64,000 bases of DNA from WSZY01 sp050301755 (GTDB taxonomy: Bacteria; Pseudomonadota; Zetaproteobacteria; Mariprofundales; Mariprofundaceae): contig JBNKZS010000001.1 in the NCBI GenBank assembly GCA_050301755.1, positions 1 to 64,000 on the forward strand, given 5' to 3'. Below are positions 1 through 8,581 of this stretch, in pieces (positions within the stretch are counted from its first letter, which is position 1; the number at the start of each line of letters is the position of its first letter). The notes under the pieces are model-generated. The model did no database searches and was not told where the DNA came from. It saw only the letters and a program-made list of their open reading frames with translations. Position numbers and translations under genes: made by a program.

Positions 1-842
1 GCCAGTAGCACCATGATGATACAGGCAAACGGTGCAGCCAACTTCTGGTGAAGTGTCAGGGTGAATCCGCTTGTTGCCAGGCCGGCTCGATCAAGGTTCC
101 GCGCATAACGCGCCAGCTCGATAAGGTTCATATGTTTTGGACTTGGCGGGTCTGCTGTGCTTGGCCCGATGGATGAAGGGAAACTGACACGCTCCTCATG
201 GTATAGATCCATTCCCTCAGTTGCAGATGGGGTGCTGATATGGACATCTTTAAGGTTCCATTTCCCATCTCGGTAATAGGCTTGAGATGCATCCATCCGC
301 TTTTTCCATCCGCCCGCAGCATCTTTCTCCAGCATCAGCATGGAGAATCGATTCTGGGTCAATGGAGTCAGGCGATAGAAACGGTTGGCATCCTTGAGCC
401 ACTGGACACCGTGGCTTGAGTCGGGGCGATTATGGATGTTGACCTGTTCGATGCGATCAAGTCGTTGGTTGGTGGTCGGCGTGACCCATTCACCGATGGC
501 GAAGTTGAGCAGAGCGGCCAGCGCGCCGATACTGAGCAGGGGCACGAGGATCTTGTTGATGCCGAGTCCTGCGGCACGAAGTGCGGCCAGTTCCTGATGG
601 TGCGATATCTCTGATACATAGATACTGGCAGAGATCAGCAGGATGACTGGCATGAACTCACCGACCATATAGGGTGTTTTAAGCAGGAGGTATTCAACAA
701 GCAGGGATGTGCTCATGCCATTGCCGAGGTAGCGCGCCTTATCAAATATCTCGATGATTGCATAGATAGCAAGCAGAGCGACCATGGTGCCCAGCGCGCG
801 TCCTAGAAAGCCATAAAATAGCCAGCGAAAGAGTGTCGGCAT
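1..842 (-). CDS. lptG: LptG, LPS export ABC permease (partial, C-terminus outside window)
   Basis: Reading from the ATG at 842 gives an open frame of 280 codons that runs off the left edge. The first residues (MPTLFRWLFYGFLGRALGTM), a membrane segment near residues 15-35, a second near 60-80, the ELAALRAAG motif and a third segment near 100-118 match the LptF/LptG (YjgP/YjgQ) permease family. After these comes a periplasmic beta-jellyroll-like domain, and a fourth membrane segment begins at the edge. LptG works with LptF and LptB2 in the inner membrane to extract lipopolysaccharide for the Lpt bridge. LptF normally lies upstream; here hflK is divergent, so the partner must be elsewhere. I call LptG rather than LptF on overall feel, with moderate certainty. 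About 100 residues are missing. Confidence 0.85.
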   Translation of the reverse strand, partial: MPTLFRWLFYGFLGRALGTMVALLAIYAIIEIFDKARYLGNGMSTSLLVEYLLLKTPYMVGEFMPVILLISASIYVSEISHHQELAALRAAGLGINKILVPLLSIGALAALLNFAIGEWVTPTTNQRLDRIEQVNIHNRPDSSHGVQWLKDANRFYRLTPLTQNRFSMLMLEKDAAGGWKKRMDASQAYYRDGKWNLKDVHISTPSATEGMDLYHEERVSFPSSIGPSTADPPSPKHMNLIELARYARNLDRAGLATSGFTLTLHQKLAAPFACIIMVLL

Positions 843-997
843 GCCGGCAGGTTATCACTCCCTCTCTCTGCTGCACAGGTCTATGCCGGTAAAAAATATC
901 AGGGGTGCAATGGATGTTACAGCTGTTACACTGCGCGGCTGTTTGTGTGCCTTTGTCGATTCAAGGCGGCACCATTTGAGTTTGTTGGAGGTTGTCT

Positions 998-2080
998 ATG
1001 CCCTGGAACCAAAATCAATCGAACAACCCTTGGGGCAACCGCCCCTCTGGCGGTGGCGGAAACCAGACTCCGCCGGATATTGATGAAGTGATCAAGCGCC
1101 TTCAGGAGCGCTTTGGTGGCCTCTTCGGTGGCAAGGGCGGCAATGGCGGAGGCGACCTCAGCAAGGGGCTGATGGGAGCTGTAGCCGCCATCGCGCTACT
1201 GCTCTGGCTGGCGACAGGTATTTATATGGTTGCGGCAGACGAAGAGGCTGTGGTACTTCGTTTTGGTCAGCATACCTCAACTAAAGGGCCGGGTTTGAAC
1301 TGGCATCTTCCTTATCCCATCGAGACAATCGAGAAGCTTCCGGTGACGCGCGTTCAGCGTCTGGGAATCGGCTTCCGGGATTTCGGTGAGGGCAGGGTCC
1401 GCAAGGTTCCTCAGGAGTCGCTGATGCTTACCCGTGACGAAAATATCGTCGATATCTCCTTCATCGTTCAGTACAAGATCAAGAGTGTTGAAAACTATCT
1501 CTTTAATATTGATAGCGCTGAGAAGACCGTGCGCGATGCCTCTGAATCTGCCATTCGCGAAGTGATTGGCCGTACCATGATTGACGATGTGCTGACCACC
1601 AAGAAGGCCGAGGTGGAAGTGGAGACCCAGGATCTGATCCAGTCGATTCTTGATGAGTACAAGGCAGGCATCTCGGTTACCACTGTGAAACTTCAGGATG
1701 TACAGCCGCCTGAGCGTGTGATCAAGGAGTTCAAGGATGTGGCTTCGGCGCGCGAGGATAAGGAGCGTGCCAAGAATGAGGCTCAGGCTTATGCCAACCA
1801 GATTATCCCGAACTCCCGTGGTGAAGCCAAGAAGATGATTCTTGATGCCGAGGGTTATCAGAAAGAGGTGGTTGAGCGTGCCACGGGTGAAGCGGATCGT
1901 TTTGGCGCGCTTCTCAAGGCCTACAGGCAGGCACCGGATGTCACACGTAAACGTCTCTATCTGGATACGATGCAGGAAGTGATGGGCAAGGTTGATAAGG
2001 TCATTGTTGATGGATCGGTTGCCGGAAAGGTGTTGCCATACCTGCCGCTTGATCGCGCCGGTAAAGTGGAGGTGAAGTAA
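998..2080 (+). CDS. hflK: HflK, FtsH protease regulator
   Basis: This 360-residue protein starts with a Gly/Pro/Asn-rich cytoplasmic tail (residues 1-50), has one membrane segment (about 58-79), then an SPFH/band-7 domain beginning at DEEAVVLRFGQ and a long charged helical region near residues 240-300. This is the HflK pattern. With HflC it forms a large inner-membrane assembly around FtsH that modulates turnover of membrane proteins. The ATG at 998 is preferred to an in-frame TTG at 992, because GGAGG at 987-991 sits 6 nt upstream of 998. The stop codon overlaps the hflC start (TAATG), indicating translational coupling. The gene is divergent from lptG across about 155 bp. Confidence 0.96.
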   Translation: MPWNQNQSNNPWGNRPSGGGGNQTPPDIDEVIKRLQERFGGLFGGKGGNGGGDLSKGLMGAVAAIALLLWLATGIYMVAADEEAVVLRFGQHTSTKGPGLNWHLPYPIETIEKLPVTRVQRLGIGFRDFGEGRVRKVPQESLMLTRDENIVDISFIVQYKIKSVENYLFNIDSAEKTVRDASESAIREVIGRTMIDDVLTTKKAEVEVETQDLIQSILDEYKAGISVTTVKLQDVQPPERVIKEFKDVASAREDKERAKNEAQAYANQIIPNSRGEAKKMILDAEGYQKEVVERATGEADRFGALLKAYRQAPDVTRKRLYLDTMQEVMGKVDKVIVDGSVAGKVLPYLPLDRAGKVEVK

Positions 2081-2952
2081 TGAGTCCCAAATTAAGTTTC
2101 GCAGCGATTCTGTTAATTGCAGCCTCAATTCTGGCCAGTATGTGTGCCTTTGTGGTTGATCAGCGTGATCAGGCACTGGTACTCCAGTTCGGAAACCCGG
2201 TGAAGGTGGTGACCAATGCAGGCCTTCACTTCAAACTGCCATGGCAGAGTGTCGAGACGTTTGATCGGCGACTGCTGGAGAGCGATGCACTTCCCAATGA
2301 GGTGATCACCAAGGATAAGAAATCGATTCTGGTGGATAACTATACCCGTTGGCGTATTACCGACCCGCTTCAGGTCTACCAGGTGGCTCGTACCCAGACA
2401 GGTGTTGCCTCCCGTATGCAGGATGTGGTTCGTGGTAAGGTGCGTGAGCTGCTGGGCCAGCATACGCTGCATGAGATTGTTTCGGGTGGTGACAAGGCCA
2501 CGCTTCGTATTGAGCTGATGCAGGCGATTCAGAGGCGTGCCAATGCTGATGTTCAGGATCTGGGTATTGAAGTGGTCGATGTCCGTATCAAACGTGCCGA
2601 CCTGCCGCAGGAGAACTCGGAGGCAGTATTCCAGCGTATGAAGGCCGAGCGTAACCGTATCGCCAAGGAGTATCGTTCGGAGGGTGAAGAGGCGGCCAAG
2701 GAGATTCGTGCCAAGGCCGAGAAGGAAGTGAAGTTCCTGTTGGCGGATGCTTACAAGGAGTCGCAGATTATTCGCGGTCATGCCGATGCGAAAGCCACCA
2801 AGATTTATGCCTCCGTACATCAAAAGGATCCGAATTTCTATGCGTTTGTTCGTTCGCTTGAGGCTTACAAGCAGTCGATCAAGGAGGGAACACGTCTGGT
2901 GATCTCGCCTGATTCGGAATTTTTCCGGTTCTACGGAAAGTCCGGCAAGTAA
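2080..2952 (+). CDS. hflC: HflC, FtsH protease regulator
   Basis: The 290-residue protein has an N-terminal membrane anchor (about residues 5-26), then the SPFH domain (VVDQRDQALVLQFGNPV...) and a charged helical C-terminal third that mediates oligomerisation. HflC is the obligate partner of HflK in the HflKC ring around FtsH. Its ATG shares its first base with the last base of the hflK stop codon, so the two are made in a fixed ratio from one message. The length is slightly below that of the E. coli protein but all family landmarks are present. Confidence 0.96.
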   Translation: MSPKLSFAAILLIAASILASMCAFVVDQRDQALVLQFGNPVKVVTNAGLHFKLPWQSVETFDRRLLESDALPNEVITKDKKSILVDNYTRWRITDPLQVYQVARTQTGVASRMQDVVRGKVRELLGQHTLHEIVSGGDKATLRIELMQAIQRRANADVQDLGIEVVDVRIKRADLPQENSEAVFQRMKAERNRIAKEYRSEGEEAAKEIRAKAEKEVKFLLADAYKESQIIRGHADAKATKIYASVHQKDPNFYAFVRSLEAYKQSIKEGTRLVISPDSEFFRFYGKSGK

Positions 2953-2973
2953 CTTTTTCGAGGGCAGCTCCCA

Positions 2974-3159
2974 ATGAGTGATCTATGGGTGGCAATCGGT
3001 CTGGTGCTGGTGCTGGAGGGGGCGATGTATGCCCTTTTCCCCAGTCAGATGATCGAGATGTTGAGGAAGCTTCCGGAGGTGCCGCCCGCCATGCTTCGGG
3101 CCATCGGCCTGGTTGGCGTTGCCATCGGCTGGCTTGTGGTGTGGCTGGTCAGGAGCTGA
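2974..3159 (+). CDS. DUF2065 (YjeT-like) small membrane protein
   Basis: A 61-residue protein made of two hydrophobic helices (residues 3-20 and 42-59) joined by a short amphipathic stretch (PSQMIEMLRKLPEVPP). Sequence and location directly after hflC match the DUF2065/YjeT family, which follows hflKC in many proteobacteria. The function is unknown; association with the HflKC-FtsH complex is inferred only from conserved gene order. It starts 21 nt after hflC, with GGGCAG just upstream of the ATG. Confidence 0.9.
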   Translation: MSDLWVAIGLVLVLEGAMYALFPSQMIEMLRKLPEVPPAMLRAIGLVGVAIGWLVVWLVRS

Positions 3160-3173
3160 TGACCTGACTCGGG

Positions 3174-4085
3174 TTACTTGGGTTCCAGTGGCGGCAGCGT
3201 GCCCGTCGTAAGGGCTTTGGCCTCTTCGTCATCAACAATATTGCGTAGTGCTTCGAGACTGTGCTGAAGCTTGTGCTGAACACATGCATAGAGCGAGTAA
3301 CCGAAGTCAGAATAGCGTTTTCGCCACGCCTGAATGGAGTCGTTGTTCAGCATCAGCAGCCGCAGGGTTGATGTCGCCACTACAGTTGCGGCATGGGGTT
3401 TATTGGTGATCACGGAGATCTCGCCCACCTCATCACCGGAGGAGACCCTCGCAATGACAATCTTTTTCTTTGGGTCACGCGGGTGCTGCATGGAGATGTC
3501 CGCTTCACCTGACAGGACGACGTACATGAAACGGGTGTCCTTATCTCCCTCCTGCATCAGTACATCACCGGCTTCAATGGATATGAACTGACCATTATAG
3601 AGAGCAACTTCGCGAACGGCTTGAGGCAGTGTGGCGAAGATCGGGTTGACGGCCAGTGCGCTGGCCGCCGAACGACGCTCGGCAATTTGAGAGATGGAGC
3701 GCATAAACCGCTCATTGGAATCAAGGATTTCACGAACCTGTGCAGCCGGAATCTGATACAGTGTGGTCGGTTCTACGGTTCTCACTTCGGCACCGGCAGG
3801 AGAGCTGTAGATCACTGAAGCTTCTCCGAAAATATCTCCCGGAGTGATCGAGCCGACTTCGAATATCTCATTCCCGTGACGTTTGTTCACCCTCAGCACG
3901 CCTGATTGAACCAGATAGAGGTGGGGACTTAACTGTCCCTCGGCAATTACTGCAACATCAGCGGCCAGCTCAACAGTTGTGGCAATGGAACGGAAAAAGT
4001 GAAGCTCATCCGGAAAAAGGACGGCGAGAATCTGGTAGGTTCTACCATCAAAATCGTGGAGCTCTTCTGTAAACTCTTCAGTCAT
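3174..4085 (-). CDS. Protein with two cyclic-nucleotide-binding (Crp-type) domains
   Basis: The 303-residue protein has two cNMP-binding beta-barrel domains, about residues 30-145 (LYLVQSGVLRVNKR, GDIFGEASV) and about 165-285 (MYVVLSGEADISMQ, GDEVGEISV). There is no helix-turn-helix, kinase or membrane segment, so it is not a Crp-type transcription factor. It may be an effector-binding scaffold or regulator, but the ligand and partner are unknown. The phosphate-binding cassettes are only partly canonical (GEASV and GEISV, lacking the usual Arg), so cAMP binding is doubtful. The ATG at 4085 is used; an in-frame TTG at 4121 would add 12 residues. The gene is divergent from mutM. Confidence 0.75.
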   Translation of the reverse strand: MTEEFTEELHDFDGRTYQILAVLFPDELHFFRSIATTVELAADVAVIAEGQLSPHLYLVQSGVLRVNKRHGNEIFEVGSITPGDIFGEASVIYSSPAGAEVRTVEPTTLYQIPAAQVREILDSNERFMRSISQIAERRSAASALAVNPIFATLPQAVREVALYNGQFISIEAGDVLMQEGDKDTRFMYVVLSGEADISMQHPRDPKKKIVIARVSSGDEVGEISVITNKPHAATVVATSTLRLLMLNNDSIQAWRKRYSDFGYSLYACVQHKLQHSLEALRNIVDDEEAKALTTGTLPPLEPK

Positions 4086-4182
4086 CTGTGCGAGTATGGA
4101 TGCAACTTTCCTTTGCCGCAAGATTGAGCCCGGTTTTTATCAGCTTAGAGAAGATGCCGCTTGATCATGCTAAGCTTTGACG

Positions 4183-5004
4183 ATGCCTGAATTACCTGAA
4201 GTCGAAGTGGTTTGTCGGGGGCTTACGCCTCTATTGAAGAACTCCAGAATTGAACATGTTCAACTGATTCATCATCGCCTTCGTTATCCGCTTCCAAAGG
4301 AGTTGGGTGTTCAGCTTCCGGGCCTGAGCATCAGGGCGGTGAAGCGAAGAGCCAAATACCTGTTGTTCTACTTTGATTCGAACCTGGTACTGGTCTGGCA
4401 CTTGGGTATGACAGGGCAGTTCCATCTGCTTGATAGCAGTTCACCCAAAGCACTGCATGAGCATGTCCGGATCGATTTGAGCCATGGTAAGAGCCTCTGT
4501 TACCGGGATGCCAGGCGCTTTGGCTATGTCGGGCTGACCACGGTGGAGAAGCTTCAGGAGCACCCATGGTTCAGAGGCCTCGGACCGGAGCCGTTGAGTG
4601 ATGCATTTCATGCTCAGGCACTTTACGACTTCTGTAGAGGCCGAAAGATGCCGATCAAGACGATGTTGATGAATAACGAAGTGGTGGTGGGAGTTGGTAA
4701 TATCTATGCTAGCGAAGCGCTCTTCAGAAGTGGTATTCATCCGGCCAGAGTCTCCGGTCGAATCTCCATGAAGCGGATATCACGACTGGTTGAGGCTATT
4801 AAGCAGGTGCTGTCCGAGGCGATTGAGGCAGGCGGCAGCTCGATCAGTGATTTTGTTAAGGCGGATGGCAAACCGGGCTATTTTGCCCATCAATTCCGTG
4901 TTTATGGTCGGGAAGGGGAGGGTTGCCTCCAATGTGGCAAAGCAATCAGGCGGATCGTCCAGTCCGGAAGAAGCTCTTTCTACTGCCCTCTCTGCCAGCG
5001 ATGA
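4183..5004 (+). CDS. mutM: MutM, formamidopyrimidine-DNA glycosylase
   Basis: The 273-residue protein removes 8-oxoguanine and ring-opened purines from DNA and nicks the abasic site. The N-terminus MPELPEVEVV carries the catalytic proline (position 2, exposed after Met removal) and glutamate. The helix-two-turn-helix region is followed by a C-terminal zinc finger with two CxxC pairs (CLQC and CPLC). The ATG at 4183 gives the canonical start; an in-frame TTG at 4177 would displace the catalytic proline and is rejected on functional grounds. The length is typical. Oxidative-damage repair fits a cell handling iron and oxygen, though the gene is near universal. Confidence 0.96.
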   Translation: MPELPEVEVVCRGLTPLLKNSRIEHVQLIHHRLRYPLPKELGVQLPGLSIRAVKRRAKYLLFYFDSNLVLVWHLGMTGQFHLLDSSSPKALHEHVRIDLSHGKSLCYRDARRFGYVGLTTVEKLQEHPWFRGLGPEPLSDAFHAQALYDFCRGRKMPIKTMLMNNEVVVGVGNIYASEALFRSGIHPARVSGRISMKRISRLVEAIKQVLSEAIEAGGSSISDFVKADGKPGYFAHQFRVYGREGEGCLQCGKAIRRIVQSGRSSFYCPLCQR

Positions 5005-5132
5005 GCCGACCGCCAAGTTTATTGAATGTTGTCAGACAGTTCGAGTTTCTCAGAGCTTCCTTTGCAGTGTAGGATGCCGCCAACTTTTGAGAGTTGGACC
5101 GTTCAGTTCTCAAGCATTCCATCGGAGGCCAA

Positions 5133-6842
5133 GTGAAAGAGTCGCTAGAAATCGCATTGCAACAGGCTGTTGATTCTCTGCTGAAGGAGAATGGAGTAGA
5201 GGCAGAGGTGGCAGTGCAGCTTACCCGCCCCAAACAGAAGGAGCATGGCGACTATGCCGCGAATGTGGCGATGCCGCTGGCAGGCCGTCTGAATCAGCCG
5301 CCCCGGATCGTGGCTGAAAAGATTCTGGCCACGGTAAAATGGCCTGAAGCCGTCGAAGGGACGGAGATTGCCGGTCCGGGTTTTATCAATATCCGTTTGC
5401 AGCAGGCGTCTGAAGCCGATGTTGTGAAGCAAATCATTAAACTTGGCAATGCTTACGGCTGTCTGGAAAGTCGCAAAGAGGCCGAGCGTGTCTGTTTGGA
5501 GTTTGTCTCAGCCAATCCGACGGGTCCGATGCATGTCGGCCATGGACGCGGCGCTGTGGTTGGTGATGCTCTGGGTCGTATTCTGGCAGCCCGCGGCCAT
5601 GATGTGCAGCGAGAGTACTATATCAATGATGCAGGCGCTCAGATAGGTGTGCTGGCCAGCTCTCTCTGGAAGCGGGTTCAGCAGCTGGCAGGCCGTGACG
5701 CCCCCCTTGATGAAGGTGAGTACCCCGGTGAATATCTGTTGGAGGCAGCCAGACAGCTGTTGGAAGAGTATACCTTTGAGCAGCTGGATGAGATGGAGCA
5801 TGATACTGACAGGTGGCCGTTACTGGTCGATTATGCCATCGACAAGATGATGGCCATGATCCGGAATGACCTGGCGGCTCTCGGCATCCGCTTCGATCAC
5901 TACTTTTCCGAGCAGACGTTGCATGAGTCGGGACGGGTTAATGCGTTGATCGAGCAGCTCAAGGCCGACGATCTGATCTACCTAGGCACACTCCCTCCAC
6001 CGAAGGGCAAGGAGGTAAGGGATTACCAGCCGGTAGAGCAATGGCTGTTCAGGACCACCAACTTTGGTGATGATGTGGATCGCCCTCTTGCCAAACAGGA
6101 CGGTACACCGACCTATTTTGCGGCTGATATCGCTTACCATGTCGATAAGTTTGAACGTGGCTTCAAAAGGCAGATCGATATCTGGGGTGCTGACCACGGC
6201 GGGTATGTAACGCGTGTACAGTCTGCGATGAAGGCGCTGACGGGCCTTGAGAAGCAGCCGGAAGTTCTGCTGGTGCAGATGGTTAATCTGACCCGTGGTG
6301 GCGAACAGGTGAAGATGTCCAAGCGGGCAGGAACCTTTGTCACCCTGCGTGAAGTGGTGGATGAGGTGGGCTCCGATGCTGTGCGTTTCAACTTCATGAC
6401 GCGCCGAGTGGAGAGTCAGCTCGATTTCGACCTTGAGACCGCCAAGCAGAAGAATGACGAGAATCCTGTCTATTATGTCCAGTATGCCTACGCCCGTGTC
6501 TGTGCGATTTTGCGCAAGGCCGAGGAGGAGGGTGTTGTCATTTCTCCGCCTGAGAGTGTTGATACCTCGCATCTCATTTCAGATGAGGAGAAGAGGCTTA
6601 TTGCCCAGCTCCTATCCTATCCGGACCTGCTTGAGCAGGCAGCCCATCGTCTGGAAGCTTACAGAGTAGCGATCTATCTGATGGAGCTGGCACGTAGCCT
6701 GCACGGGTTTTATCACAAGCATCGGGTTATCAGTGATGATGAAGGGACGACACAGGCACGACTGCTTCTCGTTCAGGCTGTAGGGCAGGTGATTCGAAAC
6801 GGCCTCTCCATGCTGGGCGTTTCCTCTCCGGAGCGGATGTAA
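5133..6842 (+). CDS. argS: Arginyl-tRNA synthetase
   Basis: This 569-residue class I aminoacyl-tRNA synthetase charges tRNA-Arg. It has the N-terminal Arg-tRNA synthetase domain, the HIGH-type signature HVGH at residues 134-137 within SANPTGPMHVGHGRG, a KMSK signature at residues 394-397 and the C-terminal anticodon-binding helical domain ending NGLSMLGVSSPERM. The GTG start at 5133 is chosen because GGAGG at 5124-5128 lies just upstream; an in-frame TTG at 5094 would add 13 residues with no homology. A SPOR-domain gene follows one base after the stop, a pairing seen in several proteobacteria. Confidence 0.97.
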   Translation: MKESLEIALQQAVDSLLKENGVEAEVAVQLTRPKQKEHGDYAANVAMPLAGRLNQPPRIVAEKILATVKWPEAVEGTEIAGPGFINIRLQQASEADVVKQIIKLGNAYGCLESRKEAERVCLEFVSANPTGPMHVGHGRGAVVGDALGRILAARGHDVQREYYINDAGAQIGVLASSLWKRVQQLAGRDAPLDEGEYPGEYLLEAARQLLEEYTFEQLDEMEHDTDRWPLLVDYAIDKMMAMIRNDLAALGIRFDHYFSEQTLHESGRVNALIEQLKADDLIYLGTLPPPKGKEVRDYQPVEQWLFRTTNFGDDVDRPLAKQDGTPTYFAADIAYHVDKFERGFKRQIDIWGADHGGYVTRVQSAMKALTGLEKQPEVLLVQMVNLTRGGEQVKMSKRAGTFVTLREVVDEVGSDAVRFNFMTRRVESQLDFDLETAKQKNDENPVYYVQYAYARVCAILRKAEEEGVVISPPESVDTSHLISDEEKRLIAQLLSYPDLLEQAAHRLEAYRVAIYLMELARSLHGFYHKHRVISDDEGTTQARLLLVQAVGQVIRNGLSMLGVSSPERM

Positions 6843-6843
6843 G

Positions 6844-7587
6844 TTGGCCGGTCAGGACTTCGCCCATATCAAGGAGACCCGCCCGGAGGATGTTCGGCCC
6901 ATGGGTCAGTCAAAGGTTCTTCTGCTGATCATCGTGGCACTGGCCGTGGTTGCCGCTGGTTTTGCCATCGGTTTTATGATGGGTCAGGAGATGGGCAAGC
7001 AGAAGGCGACCAGTGAGGAGAAGGCACGACTGGTGGAGCAGCTGAAATCGCAGCAGGAGGAGCTCTCAAAACTTCGTGCTGAGGCTAAGCAGCGACTGCC
7101 CAAGGTGTCTACGACAGAGGTTGGAGAGTTGACCTTCTATAACGAACTGCCGCAACAGTCCGTTGATCCAGAGCCACTGGCTGCGGATTCGGGAACGGTC
7201 AACAGAACGACGAAACATGATGAGAGTCGTGAGGGTGAGATGCCCCCTTCCGAGCAGCTGCTGAAAAGCCTGATTGAACATGAATTGAGTCAGGCCGGTC
7301 AGAAGCCGGCCCTTTCCGGTTCGGCTATAAAAGAGACCCCGCCCGGTAATAAAAGCTACTATCTTCAGCTCGCTTCGTTCCAGAAACAGGACGATGCCGA
7401 AGCCTTTTTTCCGAAGTTGGGAAAGGCTGGCTTCAGGGGAGTGATCAAACGTGTTGAGTTGCCGAAACTGGGGGTCTGGTATCGTGTCTACGCGGGACCG
7501 TTTTCTACAAAACAGGCCACAGAAGAGGCAAAAGCGGGCGTTAAGCAGAAACTCAAGATTACAGGTTTGGTTGTAAAAGGTGACTGA
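6844..7587 (+). CDS. SPOR-domain inner-membrane protein
   Basis: The 247-residue protein has a short cytoplasmic tail, a single membrane helix (about residues 25-47), a charged coiled-coil linker rich in Glu, Lys and Gln (50-85), a low-complexity stretch and a C-terminal SPOR domain (about 168-247, starting SYYLQLASFQKQDDAEAF). SPOR domains bind denuded peptidoglycan glycans at the division septum, so a division or cell-wall role like FtsN or DedD is likely. Two starts are possible: TTG at 6844, next to the argS stop, and ATG at 6901 with GGAGGA about 10 nt upstream. The 3' end overlaps the next gene by 8 nt. Confidence 0.85.
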   Translation: MAGQDFAHIKETRPEDVRPMGQSKVLLLIIVALAVVAAGFAIGFMMGQEMGKQKATSEEKARLVEQLKSQQEELSKLRAEAKQRLPKVSTTEVGELTFYNELPQQSVDPEPLAADSGTVNRTTKHDESREGEMPPSEQLLKSLIEHELSQAGQKPALSGSAIKETPPGNKSYYLQLASFQKQDDAEAFFPKLGKAGFRGVIKRVELPKLGVWYRVYAGPFSTKQATEEAKAGVKQKLKITGLVVKGD

Positions 7588-8581
7588 TCAGCGCCTTGAA
7601 ACCGCGACCCGATGGGTGAAAAGCCATGTGGGTGATGGTTGTCAGGTGCTCCCTCTAGCTGGCGACGCCTCTTTCAGAAGATATTTCCGGGTTGTTCAAG
7701 ATAATCAAAGCTATGTGCTGATGGATGCGCCTCCGGATAAGGAGGATGTGGGACCATTCCTGGCAGTCCGTGAGTGGCTTAGCGGTGCACATGTGCGGGT
7801 TCCCGAACTTGTTTGTAAGGATCAGGGCCTGGGGTTTCTTCTGCTGCAGGATTTCGGCGACCTGACCTGGGCGCTTCATGTGGAAACCGCTTGCACCTCT
7901 GGGGCGACTCTTCCGGAACTTTTCGACGATGCCCGTGGGCAGCTCATTTCCCTTCAGTGCTCAACACCTTCGGTGGTCCTTCCCCGCTTCGATGTGGCCC
8001 GCATGCAGCGCGAATGTGACCTCTATCTGGACTGGTATCTGCCGATGGTGGCAAAGCACCAACCATCAAAAAAAGATAGGGATGACTTTCATGCTGCCAT
8101 GCTGCCATTGATTCAGCAGCTTGATGCCCTGCCGAAGTGTCCCGTTCATCTCGATTACCACAGCCGTAACCTGATGCTTCCGGAAGGCGTGTTGCCGCTG
8201 GGCGTGATCGACTTTCAGGATGCTGTGATGGGGCCCGTGACATACGATCTGGCTTCACTTCTTTACGATTGCTATCAGAACTATCCGGAGGATCTCCGTT
8301 GCCAGCAGAGCCGGCTCTTTTTCGGTCAATTAACCAGGGAGATCCAATCACGATTTGATGATTTTGAAGCATGGCACCGTGCCATGCGCCTGACTGCTAT
8401 GCAGCGCCATATCAAGGCCATAGGCATTTTCGCAAGGCTGGCCTACCGGGATGGTAAAGGTCAGTTTCTTAATGAGATACCACTGACCCGCATTCACCTT
8501 GTCGAAGAGATGGCAGCCCTGGGTCTGGAAGCTCCCGGCTTTTCAATGCTTCATATCGAACCGCAACAGGATGATCATTGA
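7580..8581 (+). CDS. amgK: AmgK-like sugar kinase (aminoglycoside phosphotransferase family)
   Basis: The 333-residue kinase has a nucleotide-binding N-lobe (LPLAGDASFRRYFRV), the catalytic-loop motif HLDYHSRN with H190, D192 and N197, and the metal-binding motif VIDFQDA with D211. The closest recognisable family is AmgK, the anomeric N-acetylmuramate/N-acetylglucosamine kinase of the MurNAc recycling route to UDP-MurNAc. In that pathway amgK is normally beside the uridylyltransferase murU, which is absent here. Substrate assignment therefore rests on sequence resemblance. It starts with GTG and overlaps the SPOR gene, so cell-wall linkage is plausible. Confidence 0.8.
   Translation: MTDQRLETATRWVKSHVGDGCQVLPLAGDASFRRYFRVVQDNQSYVLMDAPPDKEDVGPFLAVREWLSGAHVRVPELVCKDQGLGFLLLQDFGDLTWALHVETACTSGATLPELFDDARGQLISLQCSTPSVVLPRFDVARMQRECDLYLDWYLPMVAKHQPSKKDRDDFHAAMLPLIQQLDALPKCPVHLDYHSRNLMLPEGVLPLGVIDFQDAVMGPVTYDLASLLYDCYQNYPEDLRCQQSRLFFGQLTREIQSRFDDFEAWHRAMRLTAMQRHIKAIGIFARLAYRDGKGQFLNEIPLTRIHLVEEMAALGLEAPGFSMLHIEPQQDDH

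Noticed and set aside
900..950. ATGGATG in the lptG-hflK gap as a third copy of the palindromic element
   Set aside because: The flanks do not pair and no GTGAGC or AAGCG stem follows.
1277..2176. Long open frame on the minus strand opposite hflK (299 codons)
   Set aside because: It is antisense to a confident gene, has no recognisable domain and reflects codon bias of hflK.
5982..6572. 196-codon open frame opposite argS on the minus strand
   Set aside because: Lies wholly antisense to argS and has no motif or start signal.
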